Assembly: GCA_035575925.1 (NCBI GenBank)
Contig: DATLXK010000053.1
Coordinates: 4,369 to 68,368, forward strand
Direction of reading: 5' to 3'
DNA from: DASWTL01 sp035575925
GTDB taxonomy: Bacteria > Bacteroidota > Bacteroidia > Sphingobacteriales > Sphingobacteriaceae
Length of the DNA: 64,000 nt
The number at the start of each line of letters is the position of its first letter. The stretch's first letter is position 1. A program made the translations under genes and the position numbers. Under the pieces are notes generated by a model that was not told the origin of the DNA, made no database searches, and was given only the letters and a program-made list of their open reading frames with translations. Of the stretch, positions 42,320 to 50,760 are shown piece by piece.

Positions 42320-43147
42320 TTATGTGACGTTTTTCAGTCTCAGGTCTGTCATTTCAGTTTCTATCTCTTCTTCTATTTTTAACATCGTTTCAATAAAATC
42401 TGGGAATCCTTTTTTTGTTACAACAAATACATAAGCCATTGAAGCTGTTTTTTTGTAATGGTAATTATAAACCAACATTGATAAATCTACATTCTTTAAG
42501 TTATGTCTATTATCGCCAGTAGTATGTAACTCATAGAGATCATCAGCAATAAGTAGAACAGGAATATAAATAAAGTCTCTCCAATAACCATTTTCTGGTT
42601 CTTCAGTTTCTTCTCTATCAATAGCCTCCTCACAAAACTGAGTAATTTTCGATAAGCCAGAATATATATTATCAGGGTGAAGAGCCATTAAATCTTCGTT
42701 AGCTTTTTTTCTTTGAAATGAACAATATTGCGTAAAGATTGACCCTCTTTTATCTTGAACAAGTTTGTCCCAATATCCAGTATAGTAAATGTTTTTCAAT
42801 CCTGTTGGAATTGTTCCCCATCGTTTAAGTCCTAACCAATCTTCTAAATTTGGTGAATGTTCAAACTTTGTCAAAAGAACAATAGGTGCAATATTGTTTT
42901 TAATTTCAAAAACGAATCGAACCTTAGATACACATTTAGTTTTGCTTGTTCTATGCCGAAAATTAAAAAACTCCGCAGTTAAGTCTATTTCTCTACTTTT
43001 ACCTGTAAAAGCGTCAATAATTACCTGATTGTTTTCGGTAATAAATCCAGATTTATTGAGTATATCTGAAATTTCAGATTCAAGTAAATAACCTGACCTT
43101 TCTAAGGCTTCGAGTAGTTCTTTTTCGCTACAATCTAATTTCTCCAT
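42320..43147 (-). CDS. PD-(D/E)XK nuclease-like protein, orphan
   Basis: A protein of 275 residues. The N-terminal part reads like a restriction-endonuclease fold: helix LLESEISDILNKSGFI (Glu24 region), then Asp45, REIDLTAEF (Glu53, Asp55) and FVFEIKN with Glu81-x-Lys83. The order helix - (R)EID - ExK matches PD-(D/E)XK enzymes of the Mrr/REase-like type. The C-terminal part (about 150-275) is helical with Glu-rich stretches and no known motif. It is AT-rich and sits alone between a WD40 gene and the his operon, bounded by palindromic repeats, which suggests horizontal gain. A defence or DNA-repair role is an inference only. Confidence 0.6.
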   Translation of the reverse strand: MEKLDCSEKELLEALERSGYLLESEISDILNKSGFITENNQVIIDAFTGKSREIDLTAEFFNFRHRTSKTKCVSKVRFVFEIKNNIAPIVLLTKFEHSPNLEDWLGLKRWGTIPTGLKNIYYTGYWDKLVQDKRGSIFTQYCSFQRKKANEDLMALHPDNIYSGLSKITQFCEEAIDREETEEPENGYWRDFIYIPVLLIADDLYELHTTGDNRHNLKNVDLSMLVYNYHYKKTASMAYVFVVTKKGFPDFIETMLKIEEEIETEMTDLRLKNVT

Positions 43148-43171
43148 TCAGTTAAATGTCATATCACATCC

Positions 43172-43216
43172 AGATTTACGAAATTTCTGACCGCCAGCAA
43201 GAAATTTCATAAATCT
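43172..43216. repeat. Palindromic repeat, copy B (upstream of the nuclease-like gene)
   Basis: AGATTTACGAAATTTCT (43172-43188) pairs with AGAAATTTCATAAATCT (43200-43216), 17 bases with one G-U-type mismatch. Its left arm and core TTTCTGACCG (43184-43193) match copy A in opposite orientation. Confidence 0.7.
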
Positions 43217-43227
43217 ATTTTTGTCTT

Positions 43228-43283
43228 AACAGGCTTATAAAGTTGAAGATGGAAAGAAACTTCGTAAAGTTTATAAAGCTGTT
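43228..43283. repeat. Third imperfect palindrome at the end of hisIE
   Basis: AACAGGCTTATAAAGTT (43228-43244) is nearly complementary to AAAGTTTATAAAGCTGTT (43266-43283); an inner AAACTT-CGTA-AAGTTT stem lies within. It reaches the hisIE stop and may serve as the 3' structure of the his transcript. Confidence 0.45.
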
Positions 43284-43866
43284 ATTTATGCCGGGTTTCC
43301 AGGTTTTCACCAATCGTTTTTAAACTGATGTTCTTTTCTTTTAATAATACCATTAAATGGAAAATGAGGTCAGATGCTTCGTTGATCAGGTCTGCTTCAG
43401 TCTCATTTAATGCTGCAATTACTGTTTCCACGCCTTCTTCACCAACTTTTTGAGCGATCTTGTTGAGACCCTTATCCCTCAGCTTATTTATATATGAGCC
43501 TTCCTGTGGATTTTCATACCGATCAGCTATTACACTTTCCAGCCGAAACAGGAAATTTTGATTAAAAGGGGTATTAAAACAACTTCTTGATCCCGTATGG
43601 CACGTCGGACCGATTGGTGTTACTTTAATTAACAGCGTATCATTATCACAATCTACATCTAAGCTTATTACATGAAGAAAATTTCCGCTCTCTTCGCCTT
43701 TCGTCCACAACCGGTTTTTAGATCTGGAAAAGAACGTGACTTTTTTATCCGCAACGGTTTTGTCGTAAGCTTCATCATTCATATATCCCAGCATTAAAAC
43801 CTCCAGTGTTTGGTTGTCCTGAATGATCACCGGTATAAGGCCATCACTTTTTTTAAAATCTAACAT
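43282..43866 (-). CDS. hisIE: Phosphoribosyl-AMP cyclohydrolase / phosphoribosyl-ATP pyrophosphatase
   Basis: Bifunctional enzyme for steps 2 and 3 of histidine synthesis. About 194 residues from ATG 43866 (MLDFKKSDGLIPVII is the usual start; an ATG 21 bases upstream overlaps hisF). The HisI half has DVDCDNDTLL and the zinc/catalytic GPTCHTGSRSCF; the HisE half has NKIAQKVGEEGVETVIAALN and DLIFHLMVLLKE. Last gene of the his operon. Confidence 0.94.
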   Translation of the reverse strand: MLDFKKSDGLIPVIIQDNQTLEVLMLGYMNDEAYDKTVADKKVTFFSRSKNRLWTKGEESGNFLHVISLDVDCDNDTLLIKVTPIGPTCHTGSRSCFNTPFNQNFLFRLESVIADRYENPQEGSYINKLRDKGLNKIAQKVGEEGVETVIAALNETEADLINEASDLIFHLMVLLKEKNISLKTIGENLETRHK

Positions 43867-43870
43867 GGTA

Positions 43871-44647
43871 TTATATTCTAACTTCAATATTATTTTTTTG
43901 CAATTCTTTTTTCAGGTCAGGAATTAAAATTTCTCCATAATGAAAAACCGATGCGGCTAAGGCAGCATCTACGTTTGTTTGCAAAAAAACATCACAAAAA
44001 TGTTGTTTGCTTCCTGCGCCGCCTGATGCAATAAGTGGAATAGATAAATTTGAATTGATCTTTTCCAATAACCGGCAATCAAATCCTGCTTTTGTACCAT
44101 CATGATCCATAGAGGTTAACAATATCTCTCCTGCACCACGATCTTCGACTTCCTTAATCCATTTTTCAGTTTCCAGCTCAGTAGCTATTCTTCCGCCATT
44201 CAAATGGACCCAGTTTTTGCCGTTAATATGTTTTGTGTCAATAGCCACTACCACGAATTGCTTCCCAAAGGCAGCTGCAAGCTTGTTTATCAGTTCAGGA
44301 TCGCGCACTGCTGCTGAATTCACAGAAATTTTATCAGCACCGGAGTTCAGCAAAATATCTGCATCAGCTATTTCATTGATACCTCCGCCGATAGTAAAGG
44401 GAATATTAATATTTCTGGCAACGGCTTTCACCAGCTCGGCCATGGTTTTTCGCCGCTCATGTGTGGCTGTAATATCAAGAAAGACCAGTTCATCTGCCCC
44501 CTGCTCGGAATATTGCCATGCCAGCTCTACCGGATCACCCGCATCTTTCAGATCAACAAAGTTTATACCTTTTACAGTACGGCCGTCTTTTACGTCAAGG
44601 CAAGGAATTATTCGCTTAGCCAAAGCCCCTGAGGTAGAGGTATTCAT
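43871..44647 (-). CDS. hisF: Imidazole glycerol phosphate synthase, cyclase subunit
   Basis: TIM-barrel subunit that, with HisH, converts PRFAR to imidazole glycerol phosphate and AICAR. The protein has 258 residues: RIIPCLDVKDGRTVKGINF at the start, catalytic Asp in CLDV and in LLTSMDHDGTKAG, FTIGGGI and LIASGGAG phosphate loops. A short N-terminal extension (MNTSTSGALA) precedes the usual start. hisA is 90 bases upstream. Confidence 0.95.
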   Translation of the reverse strand: MNTSTSGALAKRIIPCLDVKDGRTVKGINFVDLKDAGDPVELAWQYSEQGADELVFLDITATHERRKTMAELVKAVARNINIPFTIGGGINEIADADILLNSGADKISVNSAAVRDPELINKLAAAFGKQFVVVAIDTKHINGKNWVHLNGGRIATELETEKWIKEVEDRGAGEILLTSMDHDGTKAGFDCRLLEKINSNLSIPLIASGGAGSKQHFCDVFLQTNVDAALAASVFHYGEILIPDLKKELQKNNIEVRI

Positions 44648-44737
44648 AGGTTTTTAAGAGTATTCAAAACTTTACACGTTGTTGGAATATATTATTGAGA
44701 AGTATTAAGATTAGGCCTCGTAGGAGGTAAAATCGGG

Positions 44738-45487
44738 CTAGAAACTAATAAGCGACTTTAAATTCCAGTCTTTTATTTCTTCTATAGTAATGCGATTCTC
44801 ATAAATGGCCTTTCCAACCACACATGCTTCCACTCTGATATCCTGGAGGGAATAAATGTCCTCCATGGAGCTTATACCGCCAGATGCAATCAGCTTAATA
44901 AACGGATTATGATCCAAAAGTTTTTTATATAACTCAACACCTGCACCCCCTAATTTTCCGTCTTTATCAATATCAGTGCATAAAAACCTGAAAAACCCCA
45001 GAGACAGGCAGCGGTCAACATAATCTTTTAGCTTGATAGGGGAGCTTTCCATCCATCCTGAATATTTTATCACTTCGTCTAACACGTCAATAGCAACCAC
45101 AACTTGGTCAGAACATTTGTCTTTACCGCATATTTCCTCTGACAGATCTTCCAGGAACGTGGGATTAGTAATTGCCTGGGTACCTACTATGATTCGGTGA
45201 ATGCCGGAATCGATTAGTTCCTTTACTTTTTCAATACTTCGTACACCACCTCCGTACTGAACCTTCATGTCCGTTTTTCGGATGATATCAAACAGGTATT
45301 TCTGATTGCTGAAATCGCCTTTTGCACCATTAAGATCAATAATATGAACAAATTCGGTTCCGTTCGACTGGTATTTTTCAACCATTTCCTCAAGCGTAAC
45401 ATCGTAAAATGTAGCCTGGTCATAATCTCCTTCGCGTAAGCGGACAACTTTTTTATCAAGTATGTCAATTGCCGGAATGATGTACAT
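44738..45487 (-). CDS. hisA: ProFAR isomerase
   Basis: Isomerises ProFAR to PRFAR, the step before HisFH. The protein has 249 residues: IIPAIDILDKKVVRLREGDY with catalytic Asp8, VQYGGGVRSIEKV, and the second catalytic Asp in FLCTDIDKDGKLGGAGVELY. LIASGGISSMED closes the barrel. It follows hisH by eight bases. Confidence 0.95.
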   Translation of the reverse strand: MYIIPAIDILDKKVVRLREGDYDQATFYDVTLEEMVEKYQSNGTEFVHIIDLNGAKGDFSNQKYLFDIIRKTDMKVQYGGGVRSIEKVKELIDSGIHRIIVGTQAITNPTFLEDLSEEICGKDKCSDQVVVAIDVLDEVIKYSGWMESSPIKLKDYVDRCLSLGFFRFLCTDIDKDGKLGGAGVELYKKLLDHNPFIKLIASGGISSMEDIYSLQDIRVEACVVGKAIYENRITIEEIKDWNLKSLISF

Positions 45488-45495
45488 AATGTTCT

Positions 45496-46140
45496 TTATA
45501 AGTGAGCAAAATTTAGTAATACCTGTTCGCCTGCTTTTCCGGATTTTTCGGGGTGAAATTGCACACCGTAAAAATTATCCTTCATAATTGCAGCCGAAAA
45601 CTTTATACCATATTCAGTTGAAGCAATTGTAAAGTTAGGATTAAATTCTATATGATAAGAGTGTACATAGTAGAAGTATTCATTGTTTAATCCGTTAAAT
45701 AACTTATTTTCTTTCTCTACATGGACTTTGTTCCAACCGGTATGGGGCACTTTAAGTTTAAGATCTGACGGAAAATGACGTGTATTTAACTCCATAATAT
45801 CCATCAGGTCAGAATTGCCTTCTTCAGAAAACCGGGTTAACAACTGCATACCCACACATACTCCAAGTACAGGTTTTTTCAGTTTCATAATCTCCGGAAT
45901 AAGACCCGTTTCATTAAGTTTATGCATGGCAGCCCCTGCATGGCCTACACCTGGAATAATATAACGCTCATGCTTTTCAAAATCTTGCGGGCTGCTGATC
46001 ATTTCATAAGAAATATTTAACCGGTTTAAAGCTGCAGTGAGGGAGAAAATATTCCCTGCGCCATAATTAATAATCCCAATGCTTCCGTAAGATCCGTGAA
46101 ACGGGGATAAACCTTCTGAAATATTTTCCATATTTTCCAT
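45496..46140 (-). CDS. hisH: Imidazole glycerol phosphate synthase, glutaminase subunit
   Basis: Class I glutamine amidotransferase that feeds ammonia to HisF. The protein has 214 residues, with a roughly 20-residue N-terminal extension before SIGIINYGAGNIFSL. The nucleophile Cys lies in PVLGVCVGMQLLTRFSEEG and the His-Glu pair in VQFHPEKSGKAG. An internal ATG at 46131 is an alternative start. Confidence 0.95.
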   Translation of the reverse strand: MENMENISEGLSPFHGSYGSIGIINYGAGNIFSLTAALNRLNISYEMISSPQDFEKHERYIIPGVGHAGAAMHKLNETGLIPEIMKLKKPVLGVCVGMQLLTRFSEEGNSDLMDIMELNTRHFPSDLKLKVPHTGWNKVHVEKENKLFNGLNNEYFYYVHSYHIEFNPNFTIASTEYGIKFSAAIMKDNFYGVQFHPEKSGKAGEQVLLNFAHL

Positions 46141-46163
46141 AACGTAATCCCTTACAATCGGAG

Positions 46164-47258
46164 TTAAATAACCCCTTTAGTGGTTGGTAGCTCAGTTCCG
46201 GTAACCTGAATGGCCTGTTTAATGCATTTTGCCAGCGCTTTAAAACTTGCTTCGATCATGTGGTGCGTATTTTCACCATCAATAATTGCTAAGTTTAAAT
46301 TCATTCCTGCATGTTCTGAGAAGGATTTCATCCAGTGCTCAAACATTTCAGTTGGGAAATCACCCACATATTCTCTGTTAAGAGATCCTTTGTAAATGAA
46401 ATATGCCCGGTCTGAAAAATCTATAGCACATTGCACAAGGGCTTCATCCATAGGTAACAAAAATCCATAACGTTCAATTCCTCTTTTGTCGCCCAGTGCT
46501 TGCTTAAATGCCTTCCCTAACGCAATGGCGCTATCTTCAATGGTATGGTGTTCGTCGATTTCCAGGTCGCCCTGCACGCTCAGCTCAAGGTCTATGCCTG
46601 AGTGCCTGGCAAGCTGATCAAGCATGTGGTCGTAGAATTTAACGCCGGTGTCGATTTTATGATTTCCGTTTCCATCCAGGTTAAGAGTCAGACTAATCTT
46701 TGTTTCTTTTGTATTTCGCTCAAAATGAACCAGACGATCATTTTTTCGTGTTAAATATGCGGTAATTACATTCCAGTCATTCGAAGTCAGAGCAGCGTAT
46801 TCGTCTGCAGCATTACCATATTTTATTGCTTTACATCCTAAATTAACGGCTAATTGAATATCTGTAGCCCGATCTCCTATGGTATACGAGTTTTCAGTAT
46901 CCAGCTGATTGGTAGCAAGGTACTTAGTAAGCAAGCCGGTATTTGGTTTACGGTTAGGGCTGTTTTGCTCGGGAAATGAATCGTCTATAAATATTTCAGT
47001 AAATGTTATTCCCTCATTGGCAAGTATGGTCAACATTTTCTGATGAGGCTTTTGAAAATCATCCTCAGGGAATGAACTCGTTCCACGCCCGTCCTGGTTG
47101 GTAACCATAACCAATTCATAACCAAAATCAGCCAGTTTTTTTAAGGATGAAATAGCGTACGGCAGAAATTCCAGTTTTTCGAGCGAATCTATCTGCAGAT
47201 CAGGTAAAGGCTCAAGGATGAGGGTTCCGTCGCGATCTATGAATAATACCTTCTTCAT
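46164..47258 (-). CDS. hisB: Bifunctional histidinol-phosphatase / imidazoleglycerol-phosphate dehydratase
   Basis: A protein of 364 residues with two enzymes. The N-terminal HAD phosphatase (about 1-165; FIDRDGTLILEP, VTNQDGRGTSSFPEDDF, IGDRATDIQLAVNLGCKAI) makes histidinol. The C-terminal IGPD (about 172-364) has the two metal His motifs DHMLDQLARHSG and EIDEHHTIEDSAIALG, later FEHWMKSFSEHAGMNL. The fusion is the common form in this phylum and in enterobacteria. It overlaps hisC by four bases. Confidence 0.95.
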   Translation of the reverse strand: MKKVLFIDRDGTLILEPLPDLQIDSLEKLEFLPYAISSLKKLADFGYELVMVTNQDGRGTSSFPEDDFQKPHQKMLTILANEGITFTEIFIDDSFPEQNSPNRKPNTGLLTKYLATNQLDTENSYTIGDRATDIQLAVNLGCKAIKYGNAADEYAALTSNDWNVITAYLTRKNDRLVHFERNTKETKISLTLNLDGNGNHKIDTGVKFYDHMLDQLARHSGIDLELSVQGDLEIDEHHTIEDSAIALGKAFKQALGDKRGIERYGFLLPMDEALVQCAIDFSDRAYFIYKGSLNREYVGDFPTEMFEHWMKSFSEHAGMNLNLAIIDGENTHHMIEASFKALAKCIKQAIQVTGTELPTTKGVI

Positions 47259-48301
47259 TTAAAGTTTTGTAAAGCGTTTAATAAAATTTTGTTCTCCGAT
47301 TTTGTCCCTATCGTAATTCTTAAACAACCTTCACATAAAGTTACTTTAGAACGATCTCTCACTATGATACCCTCACCAACCAGATGCTCATAAATATCTC
47401 GTGCATCTGTGGTTTTAACCATAACAAAATTAGCATCTGAAGGGTAAATCTTAGAAACTACCGGAAGCTTTACCAAATCAGCAACGAGCTTTTCACGCTC
47501 ATTTATAGTTTCTTTTATCCATTGGTTTACCTGATCGACGTTTTCCAGGGCTTCCAGTGCAAGCTGCTGCGATGATTCATTGATGTTGTAAGGTGGTTTT
47601 ACCTTATTAAAAACCTCAATGATCTCTTCGCTCGTAAATGCCATGCCTATACGTAATCCGGCAAGTCCCCATGCTTTGGATAAGGTTTGCAAAACAACCA
47701 GATTAGCATACTCAGTTAGTTCCTGTATAAATGTTTTCTGACGTGCGTAATTAATATAAGCTTCATCAATTACAACAAGTCCTGAGAAATTTACCAGCAA
47801 GGTTTCTATATCATCGCGATTAATGGAATTTCCGGTGGGATTATTGGGTGAGCATATAAAAATGAGCTTTGTATTTTCATCAATTGCTTCTGCTATACCT
47901 TCCAGGTTAAGCTGGAATTCAGATGTAAGGTTTACTTTCCTTATTTCCACATCATTAATATTTGCAGAAACTTCGTACATCCCGTAAGTAGGAGGTACGA
48001 TAATTACATTATCTATTCCGGGTTTGCAGAAGGCTCTGAACAGGATATCAATAGCCTCATCACTTCCGTTTCCCAAAAATATATTTTCCGGAGGTACGCC
48101 TTTTATTGTACTGATGCGTTTTTTCACTTCATACTGCAAGGGATCCGGGTAGCGGTTATAATTAGTTGTTAAAGGCGAGCCGAAACTGTTTTCATTCGCA
48201 TCAAGATAAACAGAGGCATCTCCTTTAAACTCATCTCTTGCCGAAGAGTAGGGGATCAGGTTCTTTATATTTTCCCTCAGGATATTTTTTAAATCAAACA
48301 T
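47255..48301 (-). CDS. hisC: Histidinol-phosphate aminotransferase
   Basis: PLP fold I transaminase giving histidinol phosphate from imidazole acetol phosphate. The protein has 348 residues: YLDANENSFGSPLTTNYNRY near the start, GNGSDEAIDILFRAFC, FICSPNNPTGNSI, VIDEAYINYA and the PLP lysine in QTLSKAWGLAGLRIGMA. It sits three bases after hisD and overlaps hisB. Confidence 0.95.
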   Translation of the reverse strand: MFDLKNILRENIKNLIPYSSARDEFKGDASVYLDANENSFGSPLTTNYNRYPDPLQYEVKKRISTIKGVPPENIFLGNGSDEAIDILFRAFCKPGIDNVIIVPPTYGMYEVSANINDVEIRKVNLTSEFQLNLEGIAEAIDENTKLIFICSPNNPTGNSINRDDIETLLVNFSGLVVIDEAYINYARQKTFIQELTEYANLVVLQTLSKAWGLAGLRIGMAFTSEEIIEVFNKVKPPYNINESSQQLALEALENVDQVNQWIKETINEREKLVADLVKLPVVSKIYPSDANFVMVKTTDARDIYEHLVGEGIIVRDRSKVTLCEGCLRITIGTKSENKILLNALQNFK

Positions 48302-48304
48302 CTG

Positions 48305-49594
48305 CTAATCTTTTAAGCGGATACTTACCGCATTTTTGTGTGCCTGCAGGCCTTCAAGATCTGCGAGGACTTCTACTGTTGACCCAATATTTTTAATGCC
48401 CTCGTTAGTAATATGCTGGAAGGTAATCTTCTTCACAAAAGAATCAACTGATACTCCGGAATATGCTCTTGCATAGGAGCTTGTGGGTAAGGTGTGATTG
48501 GTTCCCGAAGCATAATCACCTGCACTCTCGGGTGTAAAGTGCCCGGCAAATACCGATCCTGCATTAATAATCAGGGGCAATATTTTTTCCCATTCATCAA
48601 TTTCAAGAATAAGATGTTCGGGAGCATAAACATTACTGAAAGACAAGGCTTCTTCCACTGTATTTACTTTTACTGCGTAAGATCCTGATAAGGCTTTAGC
48701 TGCAATTTCAGCCCTGGGTAGTTCTTTAAGCTGCATTTCCAGCTGTTGTAATGTTTGTTCCAGGATATCTGTTGAAGTGCAAACTAATATACTCTGACTA
48801 TCAGGTCCATGTTCAGCCTGAGCCAGCAGGTCGGCTGCTACGAATTCCGGCCTTGCACTATCATCAGCAATCACTAACACCTCTGAAGGCCCCGCGGGCA
48901 TGTCTATAGCCGTATTTGTAGTTGATTGGATAATGGTTTTTGCCCTGGTAACATATTGATTACCGGGTCCAAAGATCTTATCCACTTTAGGTATTGTTTC
49001 TGTCCCATAAGCCATAGCAGCTATAGCTTGTGCTCCTCCAGTTAAATACACCCGGTTGATTCCTAAAAGCTGTGCACAGTATGCGATATATTTATTGATA
49101 TTTCCATCGGCTTGTGGGGGGGTGCAGACTATAATTTCATTGCATCCGACAATTCTTGCAGGAATACCCAACATGAGGAAGGTACTTGGTAAAACAGCAG
49201 TTCCCCCGGGAATATATAATCCCACTTTTTCTATAGCCCTGTGCTCTCTCCAGCAAGTTACACCGGTCATGGTTTCTATTTTATCTTCTGCTTTAAGCTG
49301 GGGGAGGTGAAACTTTTTAATGTTACTATATGCAGTATCTAATGCCTTCTTTTCAACCTCCGAAACTGTGGATGCAAGCTTGGTTAATTCGTCCCCTTCA
49401 AGAAATAAAGTATTAGATTCAACCTGATCAAACTGCCTTGCAAATTTTATTAAAGCCTTATCTCCATCGGTTTTAACCTCAGAAATTATTTCTAATACCC
49501 GATCATTTACTATATGAGTGTCATCAGAATTACGCTTACATAACTCTTCAATCTGTTGTTTAGTAAAGTCTTTTAAATATAAGATTTTAAGCAT
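48305..49594 (-). CDS. hisD: Histidinol dehydrogenase
   Basis: Zinc- and NAD-dependent two-step oxidation of histidinol to histidine. The protein has 429 residues: VGLYIPGGTAVLPSTFLMLG, YLTGGAQAIAAMAYGTETIP, FGPGNQYVTRAK, DMPAGPSEVLVIAD and AQAEHGPDSQSIL with the catalytic Glu-His, and APEHLILEID and the Zn-binding His near the end. Complete. Confidence 0.95.
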   Translation of the reverse strand: MLKILYLKDFTKQQIEELCKRNSDDTHIVNDRVLEIISEVKTDGDKALIKFARQFDQVESNTLFLEGDELTKLASTVSEVEKKALDTAYSNIKKFHLPQLKAEDKIETMTGVTCWREHRAIEKVGLYIPGGTAVLPSTFLMLGIPARIVGCNEIIVCTPPQADGNINKYIAYCAQLLGINRVYLTGGAQAIAAMAYGTETIPKVDKIFGPGNQYVTRAKTIIQSTTNTAIDMPAGPSEVLVIADDSARPEFVAADLLAQAEHGPDSQSILVCTSTDILEQTLQQLEMQLKELPRAEIAAKALSGSYAVKVNTVEEALSFSNVYAPEHLILEIDEWEKILPLIINAGSVFAGHFTPESAGDYASGTNHTLPTSSYARAYSGVSVDSFVKKITFQHITNEGIKNIGSTVEVLADLEGLQAHKNAVSIRLKD

Positions 49595-49637
49595 GTTATA
49601 TTTCCTATTTAACTATAGGTTAACCCGAAATTTGACG

Positions 49638-50489
49638 TTATAAAATGATTTTTTCAATAGGGAGCACTACAATACCCTGTGCTCCGGCAGCTTTAAGGTT
49701 ATTGATCTTGTCCCAGAAATCTTTCTCAGGGATTACGGTATGAACGGCAACCCACCCCTCCTCTGCAAGTGGAACAACGGTCGGACTTTTAACACCAGGG
49801 AGCAGAGCAGTTATGGCTTCGATATTTTTCCTTTCTACATTAAGCACCACATACTTAGTTTCCTTCGCTCTCAGAACAGATTGAATGCGCTGGATAAGTT
49901 CTAACACCAGTGGATTATCTTCAATTTCTTTTCTTCCTATTAGTACTGCCTCTGATGTCATTACATCCGTAAAGGCCCGAAGGCCGTTGCTTTTTAAAGT
50001 TCCGCCGGTAGAAACGATATCACAAATAGCAGAGCTTAAACCCAGGCCCGGAGATATTTCTACAGAACCCGAAATAGTTCTTATTTCTGCATTGATCTTA
50101 TTCTTCTTAAGGAATTTTTTAAGAATAACCGGATATGAAGTAGCAATGGCTGTACCATCCAGGTCGCCTAATGATTGGAAATCACTTTCATTGGGTACCG
50201 CAATTTTTAAAGAGCATTTTCCAAAACCTAATTTCTGCAGGAAACTTACCTCAACTTCGGTTTCACTGATTACATTTTCGCCAACAATTCCCAGATCGGC
50301 TATTCCGTCCTGAACATATTCCGGGATATCATCATCTCGTAAAAAAAGTATTTCAAGTGGGAAATTAGAAACCGAGGATATTAACGAGCTTTTATAATTT
50401 TCAAAGCTTAAACCGCAATTTTTAAGAAGTTCTACTGATTTTTCGTTTAACCTACCTGATTTTTGGATAGCAATTTTGAGTGTTTTCAC
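49638..50489 (-). CDS. hisG: ATP phosphoribosyltransferase, long form
   Basis: First committed step of histidine synthesis. The protein has 283 residues, the HisG_L form with a C-terminal ACT-like regulatory domain (about 212-283) that binds histidine for feedback inhibition; no HisZ is needed. The start is GTG 50489. Motifs: KIAIQKSGRLNEKSVELL, DLGIVGENVI, and the PRPP loop region ICDIVSTGGTLKSNGL. First structural gene of the operon, preceded by a 19-codon His-rich leader ORF. Confidence 0.95.
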   Translation of the reverse strand: MKTLKIAIQKSGRLNEKSVELLKNCGLSFENYKSSLISSVSNFPLEILFLRDDDIPEYVQDGIADLGIVGENVISETEVEVSFLQKLGFGKCSLKIAVPNESDFQSLGDLDGTAIATSYPVILKKFLKKNKINAEIRTISGSVEISPGLGLSSAICDIVSTGGTLKSNGLRAFTDVMTSEAVLIGRKEIEDNPLVLELIQRIQSVLRAKETKYVVLNVERKNIEAITALLPGVKSPTVVPLAEEGWVAVHTVIPEKDFWDKINNLKAAGAQGIVVLPIEKIIL

Positions 50490-50551
50490 TTTGTTTTTAT
50501 TAATCTGACCAACTTATATACTTTAAACAGTTTCACCAAGAAACATACCTG

Positions 50552-50611
50552 TTATTTCATCGCCACATGGCAATGATGGAAATGTACGTTATGAGTGAAA
50601 AAATTAAGCAT
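50552..50611 (-). CDS. Putative his operon leader peptide
   Basis: ATG at 50609-50611 opens 19 codons ending TAA 50552-50554: Met-Leu-Asn-Phe-Phe-Thr-His-Asn-Val-His-Phe-His-His-Cys-His-Val-Ala-Met-Lys. Five of nine codons in positions 7-15 are His (all CAT). It begins about 24 bases after the predicted transcript start and ends 62 bases before the hisG GTG. This is what an attenuation leader of a histidine operon looks like. No classical terminator with a T run follows. Leader bases TTTTCACT (minus strand, plus positions 50594-50601) are complementary to AGTGAAAA over the hisG start codon, so translational control is an alternative. Confidence 0.75.
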   Translation of the reverse strand: MLNFFTHNVHFHHCHVAMK

Positions 50612-50641
50612 ATTCTGGTCCCGACTAACAATCAGGGTATG

Positions 50642-50649
50642 CAAAGATA
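50642..50649 (-). promoter_or_regulatory. hisG: his operon promoter -7 box
   Basis: Minus-strand TATCTTTG is a full TAnnTTTG match; TTCTG lies 18 bases upstream, one base off the -33 TTG. The expected transcript start near 50635 leads directly into the His-rich leader ORF. Confidence 0.6.
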
Positions 50650-50658
50650 AAAATAGAT

Positions 50659-50681
50659 GATAAAAAACAGAATTTTTTATC
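50659..50681. promoter_or_regulatory. Palindrome overlapping the his promoter -33 region
   Basis: GATAAAAAA, CAGAA, TTTTTTATC is a perfect nine-base inverted repeat. It covers the -33 region of the his promoter and lies 42 bases upstream of the divergent BatA gene promoter, so it could be an operator; it may also be fortuitous AT-rich symmetry. Confidence 0.4.
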
Positions 50682-50722
50682 TAATACTGTTTTGAATTCC
50701 GGGCTTGAGTGATTTAAACAAT

Positions 50723-50753
50723 GTTGTCACATAAATAAATATTCGTAATTTTG
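50723..50753 (+). promoter_or_regulatory. Promoter of the BatA/VWA gene, near-leaderless
   Basis: TTG (50724-50726), 19 bases, TAATTTTG (50746-50753). The expected transcript start is at about 50759-50761, and ATG is at 50761. Confidence 0.6.
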
Positions 50754-50760
50754 AATTTTA

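Noticed and set aside
42320..43147. Type II restriction-modification system
   Set aside because: No methyltransferase lies next to the nuclease-like gene. Only an orphan nuclease-like fold can be argued.
46164..47258. hisB fusion as an assembly error
   Set aside because: The HAD phosphatase plus IGPD fusion is an established natural form, and both halves are intact.
50490..50640. T-box riboswitch or classical terminator-type his attenuator
   Set aside because: No T-box consensus and no GC-rich stem with a T run before hisG. Only the His-rich leader ORF is supported.
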